From: Soehngenia sp035406565 | GTDB lineage: Bacteria > Bacillota > Clostridia > Tissierellales > Tissierellaceae | Direction: 5' to 3' | NCBI GenBank assembly: GCA_035406565.1 | Contig: DAONLG010000012.1 | Coordinates: 1 to 22,350 of the forward strand | DNA: 22,350 nucleotides | Shown: positions 8,171 to 14,963 of the stretch, piece after piece | Position numbering within the stretch: the stretch's first letter is position 1 | Layout: each line of letters opens with the position of its first letter | Made by a program: the position numbers and the translations under genes | The notes under the pieces: generated by a model | What the model saw: only the letters and a program-made list of their open reading frames with translations | Databases searched by the model: none | Told to the model about the DNA's origin: nothing

Positions 8171-8639
8171 TTATATATTCACCTCTAACTAGAACAAATG
8201 TTGAATCTTGCATGATGACTAATCCTCTACCATCATCTCTTGGAATGATCAATTGATGATTTCGGGGAATATTTTCTCCTTCTTTTAAATCAACACCATC
8301 TGTAACATCTGATATTCCTCCTAGATCACTAACTTTTGCAGCAGCTTTCCCACTTCTTAATATAAACTCTGTTCCTTCTCTTCCTATTATCTTTTGCCCA
8401 TTTTTAAGCTCTATTACCTCTAAAGTATTGGAATTAGAGTTGTTTAAACTGCCTATCTTATCATCGACATATTTTTTTACCTCTGAAATTCTTTGTTCTA
8501 AGTAACTTAAAGTTATCAAAGGATCGGTTTCAGAACCAGCACTAGCAAAACTAGTAATATCACCTAAATTCATATATAAACCAGTCCCCACAAATATTCC
8601 TGCCATTGTAAATATGATTAATTTATTTTTTATTTTCAT
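8163..8639 (-). CDS. Exported protein of unknown function
   Basis: A 158-residue protein that I cannot name. Residues 1-6 are basic (MKIKNK) and 7-24 are hydrophobic, with a possible signal-peptidase site after ASA at about residue 34, so it is probably secreted or held at the membrane surface. GSETDPLITLSYLEQRI (35-51) begins the mature part and resembles a segment that I associate with clostridial surface proteins. Residues 45-65 could form a short coiled coil. The remainder, with KNGQKIIGREGTEFILRSGKA (79-99) and LIIPRDDGRGLVI (130-142), looks like a compact beta-rich domain. It is the first gene of the surface-polymer operon and overlaps the next gene. The ATG follows GAGGTG by about 8 bases. 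Confidence 0.8.
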   Translation of the reverse strand: MKIKNKLIIFTMAGIFVGTGLYMNLGDITSFASAGSETDPLITLSYLEQRISEVKKYVDDKIGSLNNSNSNTLEVIELKNGQKIIGREGTEFILRSGKAAAKVSDLGGISDVTDGVDLKEGENIPRNHQLIIPRDDGRGLVIMQDSTFVLVRGEYIIE

Positions 8640-8685
8640 TCAAAAAACACCTCTTTATAAATTATTAACTTAATTATCAACTTTC

Positions 8686-8714
8686 ATTATACTATAAATA
8701 AGCAAAAATAATAA
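8686..8714 (-). promoter_or_regulatory. Candidate promoter of the surface-polymer operon
   Basis: The minus strand has TATAAT at 8691-8686, about 47 bases ahead of the ATG at 8639. At a 17-base spacing the -35 position is TTATTA, a weak match, and it falls inside the downstream arm of the mazF terminator. The -10 match and the need for a start after the terminator support it; the -35 does not. Confidence 0.42.
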
Positions 8715-8748
8715 GCACTTTAAACTTTTCTAAGTGCTTATTATTTTT
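8704..8748 (-). terminator. Rho-independent terminator after mazF
   Basis: A perfect 17-bp inverted repeat (arms 8704-8720 and 8732-8748) around an 11-base loop. On the minus strand the stem reads AAAAATAATAAGCACTT pairing with AAGTGCTTATTATTTTT, so the U-run is part of the stem. It begins 14 bases after the mazF stop and ends the acpS-alr-mazEF unit. The A-rich flank means it could also work on the plus strand, but no plus-strand gene approaches it. Confidence 0.88.
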
Positions 8749-8762
8749 AAAATATGTATTTA

Positions 8763-9113
8763 TTAGTAATCCCCAAGTCCAACACTTATCTTTAATGCCT
8801 CATCAATTTTTTTCATCATTTCGTCATCAAATTTCCCTACTTTTTCTCTAAGCCTTTTTTTATCAATAGTACGAATTTGTTCTAATAAGACCACAGAGTC
8901 CTTTGGCAGCCCAAAATCTTGAGCAGTAATCTCGACGTGGGTAGGAAGCCTAGCTTTATTGATTTGAGAAGTAATTGCCGCTACTATTACAGTAGGGCTA
9001 TACTTATTTCCAACATCATTTTGTATTATAAGTATAGGCCTTACTCCACCTTGTTCTGAGCCAACCACAGGACTAAGATCCGCATAATATATTTCTCCTC
9101 TTTTTACTATCAT
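8763..9113 (-). CDS. mazF: Endoribonuclease toxin EndoA/MazF
   Basis: A 116-residue sequence-specific mRNA interferase, the same length as Bacillus subtilis EndoA (NdoA) and very like it. Typical features are MIVKRGEIYYADLSPVVGSE (1-20), GGVRPILIIQND (22-33), AAITSQINKARLPTHVEI and VVLLEQIRTIDKKRL. All core segments of the SH3-like barrel are present, so it looks active. B. subtilis EndoA cuts at UACAU; the same specificity here is likely but not shown. Its ATG overlaps the antitoxin stop by 4 bases (ATGA), as expected for coupled toxin-antitoxin synthesis. Location after alr is the conserved chromosomal setting in Firmicutes, which suggests a resident stress module and not a recent mobile acquisition. 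Confidence 0.96.
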   Translation of the reverse strand: MIVKRGEIYYADLSPVVGSEQGGVRPILIIQNDVGNKYSPTVIVAAITSQINKARLPTHVEITAQDFGLPKDSVVLLEQIRTIDKKRLREKVGKFDDEMMKKIDEALKISVGLGDY

Positions 9114-9340
9114 AAAAATCTATGCCCCAAGTTTATTTCGTAATACATCAAGTCAATCATATCCTCCTCAATGCCTATTTCAGCAAGGGTTAAGTTGATT
9201 TGGCTGACTTCCTCATAAGCTTTTATAAATTCTTGATATTTCTTACATTTGCAACCATTATTACACAAAATTTGTAGCTGTCTAAATAAGATGTCATTTT
9301 CATTTAATATTACTGGAAGTCTTAAATTAACTTGTGCCAA
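9110..9340 (-). CDS. Probable EndoAI/MazE-type antitoxin, divergent N-terminus
   Basis: A 76-residue protein in the antitoxin position directly before mazF. The C-terminal half, AYEEVSQINLTLAEIG (41-56) and onwards, resembles the toxin-binding tail of EndoAI antitoxins (compare the GYMEMAKINL pattern). The N-terminal half is unusual: AQVNLRLP (2-9) could be the beta strand of a ribbon-helix-helix domain, but only about 40 residues precede the tail where relatives have roughly 55, and the usual helix-turn-helix pattern is not apparent. It contains three cysteines, CNNGCKC (26-32). I chose TTG at 9340 because AAGGGGGTGG lies about 6 bases upstream; a GTG at 9349 would add three residues. Whether it binds DNA is uncertain. 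Confidence 0.72.
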   Translation of the reverse strand: MAQVNLRLPVILNENDILFRQLQILCNNGCKCKKYQEFIKAYEEVSQINLTLAEIGIEEDMIDLMYYEINLGHRFL

Positions 9341-9391
9341 GAAATCCACCCCCTTATAGGCTTAGAGATATTAAAACATTATTACATGATG

Positions 9392-9421
9392 ATTATATAA
9401 CTTTAGTAAAAACCATGTCAA
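9392..9421 (-). promoter_or_regulatory. Consensus sigma-A promoter before the antitoxin gene
   Basis: On the minus strand, TTGACA (9421-9416) and TATAAT (9397-9392) are both exact consensus, separated by 18 bases. Transcription would start near 9385, leaving a leader of about 45 bases before the antitoxin TTG. The -35 begins 9 bases after the alr stop codon, so mazEF can be transcribed independently of alr. Confidence 0.8.
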
Positions 9422-9429
9422 TAGTTATA

Positions 9430-10599
9430 TCAATCTGTCAAATATTCTACAATCTCAGTAATTTTTCCATTTTCTATATATACTCTCGGAACTCTTCTGT
9501 TAATCATGCATGTAATCTCATAATTTATTGTCCCAATTGACTTTGCAATTTCATCAACATGAGGGTATCCTTCTTCTTTATCTCCAAATAATACGACTTC
9601 ATCTCCAATGTTTACATTTTGTATTTCTGTAACATCTATCATCAGTTGATCCATGCAAATATTGCCGACTACATTAGCTAATTGACCATTGACGAAAACT
9701 TTTCCCTTGTTTGATAACAATCTTGTATAACCATCAGCATATCCAATAGGAACGGTTGCTATTTTTGAAGGTTTTTTTGTCATAAACTTATGCCCATAAC
9801 TGATACCAGTATTTGTTGGAACATTTTTTATATTTGATATGATTGACTTAAGAGTCATAGCTGGCCTTAAATTAATCCTGTTCTTATTCACCTCATCCGA
9901 AGGATAAAGCCCATAAAGAATTATTCCAGGCCTTGCTAAATCTAAATTATATTCTGGTATATCAATTATTGCTGCAGAATTTGATACATGTTTAAGTTCA
10001 ATACTCAGACCTCTTTGTTCTAATTGGTTTACCATGTGCATAAATTTATTAAATTGCTCAATTGTTTCTGTTTTATCTTTTTCATCCGCCTTTGCAAAAT
10101 GTGTGAATATACCCTCTATGCTTATATTTGGGAGAGTGCTTATTTTTAGTATTTCATCAATAGATTCATCCGTTGGTAAAAATCCTAACCTGCCCATTCC
10201 AGTGTCAATCTTTATATGTATCTTTGCGGTTTTTCCTAATCCCATAGCTTTTTGAGATAATTTTTTTGCATCTTCATATTTATATATCGTTTGAATTAAA
10301 TCATACAATAAAACTTCTTCATATCTAGTTGGGCTAGTATAATTTAGCATTAAAATTGGAACATTTATGTTTTCTCTTCGAAGTTCAATCGCTTCATCTA
10401 ATATAGAAACTGCAAATCTAGCTGCTCCAATTTGCAAATATTTTTTAGCTAAAACAACTGAGCCATGTCCATAAGCATTTGCTTTTATTACAGGCATGAT
10501 TATCGTTTTATCATTCACTATTCTTTTTATTTCATTGAAATTATGTTCTATATTGTCTAAATTAATTTCAAGAAAAGTTTCTCTATGATTTGTAAACAT
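9430..10599 (-). CDS. alr: Alanine racemase
   Basis: A 389-residue pyridoxal-phosphate enzyme that interconverts L- and D-alanine, supplying D-alanine for peptidoglycan. MPVIKANAYGHG (35-46) contains the cofactor lysine Lys39, and NTGISYGHKF (263-272) contains the catalytic Tyr268 of the second half-site. KIDTGMGRLGF (130-140), HVSNSAA (204-210), LARPGIILYG (221-230) and VGNICMDQLMIDVT complete the family pattern. An upstream TTG (10614) and ATG (10608) are in frame, but GGAG overlaps or abuts them. The ATG at 10599 lies 9 bases after GGAG, so I prefer it. The gene starts 22 bases after the AcpS-NnrD stop, with no terminator between, consistent with one transcript. Confidence 0.97.
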   Translation of the reverse strand: MFTNHRETFLEINLDNIEHNFNEIKRIVNDKTIIMPVIKANAYGHGSVVLAKKYLQIGAARFAVSILDEAIELRRENINVPILMLNYTSPTRYEEVLLYDLIQTIYKYEDAKKLSQKAMGLGKTAKIHIKIDTGMGRLGFLPTDESIDEILKISTLPNISIEGIFTHFAKADEKDKTETIEQFNKFMHMVNQLEQRGLSIELKHVSNSAAIIDIPEYNLDLARPGIILYGLYPSDEVNKNRINLRPAMTLKSIISNIKNVPTNTGISYGHKFMTKKPSKIATVPIGYADGYTRLLSNKGKVFVNGQLANVVGNICMDQLMIDVTEIQNVNIGDEVVLFGDKEEGYPHVDEIAKSIGTINYEITCMINRRVPRVYIENGKITEIVEYLTD

Positions 10600-10621
10600 A
10601 TTATACATCTCCAATATGATA

Positions 10622-11836
10622 TTATTTTACGATACAGCTAATTGCCTTTGGTAAATATTCTATTATATCTCTTGCTATCATTCCGTATTCTCCATACTCT
10701 TCTTTAGCTAAATCACCAGCAAGTCCATGCACATAAACCCCCATCACACTAGCCTCGTAAGGATCATATCCCTGCCCAACAAAAGATGCAATTATACCCG
10801 CCAAGACATCTCCACTTCCTGCTGTCGACATCCCAGGATTTCCTGAATAGTTTTTATAAATAGAATTGCCATCTGTCACTATGGTTTCATAACCTTTTAA
10901 TACTGTAATTACATTTAGTTCTCTAGAAAAATTGACTGCACATTCTTCTTTATGTTGATTTATGTAATTTATGTCTTTTTTAATCAATCTAGACATCTCT
11001 CCAGGATGTGGTGTGATTATAGTTTTACCACCCCTTTCGTTCAAAATCTCTATATCGTCTGAGATGTTATTTAAACCATCTGCATCGATTATCAGTGTAT
11101 CTTTAAAATTATTTATACAATTATCTATATAAGTTAATTGTTTGTAGCCAATACCCATCCCAGGGCCTATGAGCAGTGATGAAAAATCATTAATATCCAT
11201 TTTGCCTAACACAAAACATTCTATATCTCTTAATATAGCTTCAGTTGGTACAATATTAGTATTATTTAATAAAGATGAGTTGACTAATCCATAAACAAGT
11301 CCTGATCCACTTCTTAAAGCAGAATATGCTGATAAATACAAGGCTCCTGTCATTCCGATGCTGCCAGCAATAATTCCAACTTTCCCAAAATCTCCTTTAT
11401 GTGAATCTAACTTCCTTTTATTCAATCGATAAGGCATGTTTACTGGTATTTCCACCTTAGTATTTTTCCCTGTTAAAGCTACAGCTACAGCAATAGAATA
11501 TTCTTTTTCGTTTGAGATAGATATATCTACATCTTCAATTCCCAATATATTAAATGTTGATCTGAGTTTCCTATTTAAGCATATAAATGGATTGCCTAAA
11601 CCATTGTGTTTTATCTCAATATCTTTCCATGAAATTTCTCCTATGCCTGTCCCTATCATTTTTGAAATAGCTTCTTTTGCAGCAAATAATCCGGCTACAG
11701 TCGCAATGGATTCTTTTTTGTCCTTTATGTAATTCAGCTCATTCACCGTAAAAACTCTTTCATAAAATGAGTTTTTATTTTCTTTTAAAATTTTTTCTAT
11801 TCTATCGTTTTTGATTATATCAATTCCTGTTAGCAT
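10622..11836 (-). CDS. acpS-nnrD: Holo-ACP synthase fused to ADP-dependent NAD(P)H-hydrate dehydratase
   Basis: A 404-residue two-domain protein. Residues 1 to about 121 are AcpS, which attaches 4'-phosphopantetheine from CoA to acyl carrier protein. GIDII (4-8, metal ligand Asp6), RVFT (27-30), FAAKEAISK (51-59, Glu55) and SISNEKEYSIAVAVA (106-120) are seen; Asn109 replaces the His often found in SISH. From about residue 140 the protein is NnrD, which repairs hydrated NAD(P)H: DSHKGDFGKVGIIAGS (144-159), GPGMG (224-228), ITPHPGEMSRL (274-284) and STAGSGDVLAG (337-347, catalytic Asp343). The NnrE epimerase domain usually fused to NnrD is absent. The ATG at 11836 follows GGAGATG; an earlier in-frame GTG lies inside a hairpin and is unlikely. 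Both halves look intact. Confidence 0.92.
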   Translation of the reverse strand: MLTGIDIIKNDRIEKILKENKNSFYERVFTVNELNYIKDKKESIATVAGLFAAKEAISKMIGTGIGEISWKDIEIKHNGLGNPFICLNRKLRSTFNILGIEDVDISISNEKEYSIAVAVALTGKNTKVEIPVNMPYRLNKRKLDSHKGDFGKVGIIAGSIGMTGALYLSAYSALRSGSGLVYGLVNSSLLNNTNIVPTEAILRDIECFVLGKMDINDFSSLLIGPGMGIGYKQLTYIDNCINNFKDTLIIDADGLNNISDDIEILNERGGKTIITPHPGEMSRLIKKDINYINQHKEECAVNFSRELNVITVLKGYETIVTDGNSIYKNYSGNPGMSTAGSGDVLAGIIASFVGQGYDPYEASVMGVYVHGLAGDLAKEEYGEYGMIARDIIEYLPKAISCIVK

Positions 11837-11857
11837 AAAATCATCTCCACAATAATA

Positions 11858-11897
11858 GAATAACACCTATTTTGTTTAATTTAAAGAGGTGTTATTC
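11858..11897 (-). terminator. Hairpin after pyrE, probable operon terminator
   Basis: A perfect 11-bp inverted repeat (arms 11858-11868 and 11887-11897) with an 18-base AT-rich loop. On the minus strand GAATAACACCT pairs with AGGTGTTATTC, followed by TATTATTG, a partial U-run. It lies between the pyrE stop and the acpS-nnrD ribosome site, so it probably ends the pyr transcript, perhaps incompletely. No clear promoter for acpS-nnrD is visible between it and the gene, so that gene may depend partly on read-through. Confidence 0.65.
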
Positions 11898-11917
11898 ATA
11901 TTTCAAATTATTAAGTT

Positions 11918-12478
11918 TTATTTAAATTTTCTGCTGCCAGGTTTTACTAAAGGTAAACCAGCTTTGCATAATGGACAGTCATTTGCATCATATACTTTAG
12001 CTTCTAACTTCAGTGCAGAGTAAATAGGAAATTTAATCTTTTCAACGGTTCTATCGATTATAGCTGCAATTCCAATCACTTTTCCTCCTAAGCTCTCAAT
12101 TACTTCAATGGTTTCATATGATGACTTTCCTGTTGTTATAACATCTTCTGCAATAAGCACCTTTTGACCTTCTAGAATTTCAAACCCTCTCCTTAATTTC
12201 ATAATATTGTCTTCTCTCTCAGTAAATAAAGATGGTTTCCCAATTTGTCTTGCAATTTCATAGCTTACGATTATTCCACCCATTGCAGGCCCAACCACAA
12301 CATCAATATCTAGATCTTTTATTTTTTCTACGATTTTTTTTATTACAATCTCAGCTTTATCTGGGTATTGAAGCAATTTTGCACATTGAACATATTGGTC
12401 ACTGTGTTTGCCTGATGACAATAGAAAATGCCCTTCTAGTATAGCACCAGTTTGAATTAATAAATCAAATATTTCCAT
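11918..12478 (-). CDS. pyrE: Orotate phosphoribosyltransferase
   Basis: A 186-residue type I phosphoribosyltransferase that joins orotate and PRPP to give orotidine 5'-phosphate, the fifth step of UMP synthesis. LSSGKHSDQYVQ (20-31), VVGPAMGGIIVSYEIA (61-76), LFTERED (84-90) and the PRPP loop VLIAEDVITTGKSS (107-120) are all present. The C-terminal DCPLCKAGLPLVKPGSRK segment, with two cysteines, is seen in a subset of clostridial and archaeal-like PyrE proteins. Two ATG codons are adjacent (12481 and 12478). I chose the second because its distance from GGAGG is 6 bases, against 3. Either start overlaps the pyrD stop, so translation is coupled. It is the last pyr gene. Confidence 0.96.
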   Translation of the reverse strand: MEIFDLLIQTGAILEGHFLLSSGKHSDQYVQCAKLLQYPDKAEIVIKKIVEKIKDLDIDVVVGPAMGGIIVSYEIARQIGKPSLFTEREDNIMKLRRGFEILEGQKVLIAEDVITTGKSSYETIEVIESLGGKVIGIAAIIDRTVEKIKFPIYSALKLEAKVYDANDCPLCKAGLPLVKPGSRKFK

Positions 12479-13386
12479 CATTTACCTCCAATTATCCCTG
12501 TAATTTCTTTCAAATTGTTTATTCTTTCTTTTTTCATGAATTCTTCTATTCCTTCTACAATTTTCTTTGTGGCGTATATATCTCTAAAATTAGCACTGCC
12601 CACTTGTATTAAATCTGCACCTGCCATGATAAACTCAATTGCATCCTCACAGTCCATTATGCCGCCAATTCCTATGATTGGAACATCTACTGCTTTTCTT
12701 ACTTCATATACCATCCTAAGTGCTATAGGTTTAATACATGGCCCTGATAATCCAGCCGTAATATTATTAAATATTGGCTTTCTTTTATATATGTCTATCG
12801 CAAGTGCATTGAAAGTATTAACTAAAGACAATCCATCAGCACCTGCTTTCACGCAAGCTTGTGCCATTTTCGAAATATCTTTAGCATTTGGCGAAAGCTT
12901 TACAACTAATTTCTTATTTGTCACCATTCTTACTTCTTTAACAACTTCATAAGCTACTTTTTCATCAATTCCAAAGGCCATTCCGCCTTCTTTTACATTT
13001 GGACAGGATATGTTGAGTTCTATAATAGGTATATTAGTTTCATCTAATTTTATAGCTCCTAAAACATATTCTTCAATACTGTCACCGCCCAAATTTGCTA
13101 ATATCACTATGTCCTTATTCAATAAAAAAGGAAGTTCCTCTTCTATAAATCTATCAATACCTGGATTTTGTAAACCTATGCTATTCATAAGCCCTGAAGG
13201 AGTCTCATGTATTCTTCTTCCAAGATTTCCTGTTTTTTCATGTAATGTCAATCCTTTCGTTGATATACCACCTAATATACTTATATCAAAATATTCATCG
13301 TACTCTTTTCCATATCCAAAAGTTCCAGAAGCTGCAATTACAGGATTTTTAAAATTTATTCCTAAAAACTCGACATTGCTATTCAT
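12478..13386 (-). CDS. pyrD: Dihydroorotate dehydrogenase B, catalytic subunit
   Basis: A 302-residue class 1B FMN enzyme that oxidises dihydroorotate to orotate, passing electrons through PyrK to NAD+. ASGTFGYGKEYDEYF (19-33), GGISTKGLTLHEK (39-51), MNSIGLQNPG (67-76) and NISCPNVKEGG (125-135) are seen, the last holding the catalytic base Cys128 that marks class 1 enzymes. The C-terminal IGIGGIMDCEDAIEFIMAGAD binds the FMN phosphate. The ATG at 13386 is 7 bases after GAGGTG and overlaps the pyrK stop by 8 bases; an upstream ATG at 13401 precedes its own ribosome site and is rejected. Pairing with the adjacent pyrK confirms type 1B. Confidence 0.97.
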   Translation of the reverse strand: MNSNVEFLGINFKNPVIAASGTFGYGKEYDEYFDISILGGISTKGLTLHEKTGNLGRRIHETPSGLMNSIGLQNPGIDRFIEEELPFLLNKDIVILANLGGDSIEEYVLGAIKLDETNIPIIELNISCPNVKEGGMAFGIDEKVAYEVVKEVRMVTNKKLVVKLSPNAKDISKMAQACVKAGADGLSLVNTFNALAIDIYKRKPIFNNITAGLSGPCIKPIALRMVYEVRKAVDVPIIGIGGIMDCEDAIEFIMAGADLIQVGSANFRDIYATKKIVEGIEEFMKKERINNLKEITGIIGGK

Positions 13387-14113
13387 AATAATACACCTCA
13401 TTTGCCTCGAAAACAGGGCCGTCTTTGCAAACTCTCTTTATCCCATGTCTTGTTTGGATTGTGCACCCTAAACAGCTTCCTATCCCACAAGCCATGTGGT
13501 TTTCCATTGATATATAAAGTATAGTTTTATTTTTTATCATCTCAGCTAATGCTTTCAACATAGGTTCTGGCCCGCAAGCATAAATTACATCATAATCATC
13601 AACATTTATTAATTCTGTAACTAGTCCTTTATGCCAGCCTAATCCTTCCTCAGATGCAACATGTAAATTATTAGAATGAGCAAAGCATTCGTCAATTAGA
13701 TAAGGTTCTGCTCTAAAGCCAGCAAACATATCCATTCTTTTGTGGTATTTTTTAAGCAGATAAATCATAGGAGCTATGCCTACTCCACCGCTAACTACTG
13801 CAGATTTTAAATCCTCATTTACAGTAAATCCGTTCCCGAGTGGTCCTGTTAATTGAATTGTTTCATCGGTTTTAATTAAAGATAATTCTTTCGTACCCTT
13901 CCCTCTTAATTCGTATACAAAGCTAATATGTTCTCCTTGAATATCTGATATGCTTAGAGGCCTTGATAAAAAAGGATCAAGCCCATTCCAAGCTCTAACC
14001 ATATAAAACTGACCTGGATTCCCTGAAATATCTCCTCGTAAAGTTATCTTGTATATATTCTCAGCGATTTCTTTATTTTCTATGACATTACACTCAATAT
14101 TACCTTCTTTCAA
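13379..14113 (-). CDS. pyrK: Dihydroorotate dehydrogenase B, electron transfer subunit
   Basis: A 244-residue ferredoxin-reductase-like flavoprotein that carries electrons from PyrD to NAD+. FLSRPLSI (48-55) is the FAD-binding RxxS motif. VVSGGVGIAPMIYLLKK (106-122) starts the nucleotide-binding fold and YACGPEPMLKAL (178-189) is typical of it. Cys209, Cys214, Cys217 and Cys229, in CGIGSCLGC and RVC, are the [2Fe-2S] ligands. The start is ambiguous between TTG codons at 14119 and 14113. The second lies 9 bases after GGAGG, the first only 3, so 14113 is preferred. Either way it overlaps the end of pyrF, by 14 or 20 bases. Confidence 0.95.
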   Translation of the reverse strand: MKEGNIECNVIENKEIAENIYKITLRGDISGNPGQFYMVRAWNGLDPFLSRPLSISDIQGEHISFVYELRGKGTKELSLIKTDETIQLTGPLGNGFTVNEDLKSAVVSGGVGIAPMIYLLKKYHKRMDMFAGFRAEPYLIDECFAHSNNLHVASEEGLGWHKGLVTELINVDDYDVIYACGPEPMLKALAEMIKNKTILYISMENHMACGIGSCLGCTIQTRHGIKRVCKDGPVFEANEVYYYE

Positions 14114-14963
14114 AGCCAATATCCTCCCTCATATCAAAGACTGCCTTTCTAATATGTTGACTGAAATTTTCATATTCATCTTCTTTACCTTTATGTGCTG
14201 TTATTATACCTCTTGAAGAATTAACTATCCCGCCATTCCCATTTCTAAGGTACAGATTCACATCATTTCCTTTAGCCCCTTGAGCTCCATACCCAGGGAT
14301 TAAGAAAAACATGTTTTCATATCTGTTCCTTATTTCCATAGCTTCCTCAACATGTGTTCCACCTACTACTGCACCTATTGGCGAATATCCACATGCGGAT
14401 AAATATTTATTTGATAATTCATATAGTTTATCTCCTACATGATAATAAATTTCCCTGCCATCTTCACACTTTAAATATTCAATATCCTTAGCACCTGGGT
14501 TTGAAGTCCTGAGAAGCACAAATACACCCTTATCGCCTTGTGCTATATTATCTAAATAAGGTGTAACACTATCAAATCCCATATATGGGTTTAAAGTGAT
14601 GAAGTCGGCTTCAAACTCACCCTCAAAATGTGCTCTTTTATACATAATTGCTGTAGCAGCTATATCTCCTCTTTTTATGTCTCCTATCGAAATAAGGTCA
14701 TTTGATTTTAAATATTTCAAAGTCTTTGAGTAAGCCATCAATCCTTTAATTCCTAGCGCTTCATAATAGGCTATTTGTAATTTGTATGTGCTTACAATGT
14801 CATAAGTAGCATCGATAATCCTTTTATTAAATTGAAATACAACCTCATCGATATCTTGATACCTATTTTTAATTTGAGTTGGTATATAATCAACTGCAGT
14901 ATCTAGTCCTACGCATACACATCCTTTTTCTTCAACTCTCTTATAAAGCTTCTCAATTATCAC
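14100..14963 (-). CDS. pyrF: Orotidine 5'-phosphate decarboxylase, type 2
   Basis: A 287-residue enzyme of the longer (type 2, mycobacterial-like) PyrF group that decarboxylates OMP to UMP, the last step of the pathway. VCVGLDTAVDYIP (16-28) and SIGDIKRGDIAATA (92-105) are diagnostic, the second holding the catalytic Asp95-Lys97-Asp100 set. LNPYMGFDSV, LLRTSNPGA, VVGGTHVEEA and LIPGYGAQG follow in the expected order. The start is GTG at 14963, 5 to 6 bases after AAGGAGAG. The ATG triplet further upstream (14993 to 14987) precedes that site and would extend the protein with an unrelated peptide. The start overlaps the pyrC stop by 11 bases. Confidence 0.96.
   Translation of the reverse strand: MIIEKLYKRVEEKGCVCVGLDTAVDYIPTQIKNRYQDIDEVVFQFNKRIIDATYDIVSTYKLQIAYYEALGIKGLMAYSKTLKYLKSNDLISIGDIKRGDIAATAIMYKRAHFEGEFEADFITLNPYMGFDSVTPYLDNIAQGDKGVFVLLRTSNPGAKDIEYLKCEDGREIYYHVGDKLYELSNKYLSACGYSPIGAVVGGTHVEEAMEIRNRYENMFFLIPGYGAQGAKGNDVNLYLRNGNGGIVNSSRGIITAHKGKEDEYENFSQHIRKAVFDMREDIGFERR

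Noticed and set aside
8763..9340. Toxin-antitoxin pair as a mark of a mobile island or phage defence locus
   Set aside because: Its place after alr is the conserved chromosomal location in Firmicutes, and no integrase, transposase, attachment repeat or tRNA lies nearby.
11837..11866. Ten-codon N-terminal extension of AcpS from a GTG at 11866
   Set aside because: The extension is encoded within and just after the hairpin stem, lacks a ribosome site and precedes the clear GGAGATG site of the ATG at 11836.
12515..12952. 145-codon open frame on the plus strand
   Set aside because: It is antisense to pyrD over its whole length, has no ribosome site, and its composition (Ile, Ser, Phe rich) is that of a shadow frame.
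13010..13471. 153-codon open frame on the plus strand
   Set aside because: It is antisense to pyrD and pyrK, both of which are fully supported by motifs; no ribosome site or recognisable protein.
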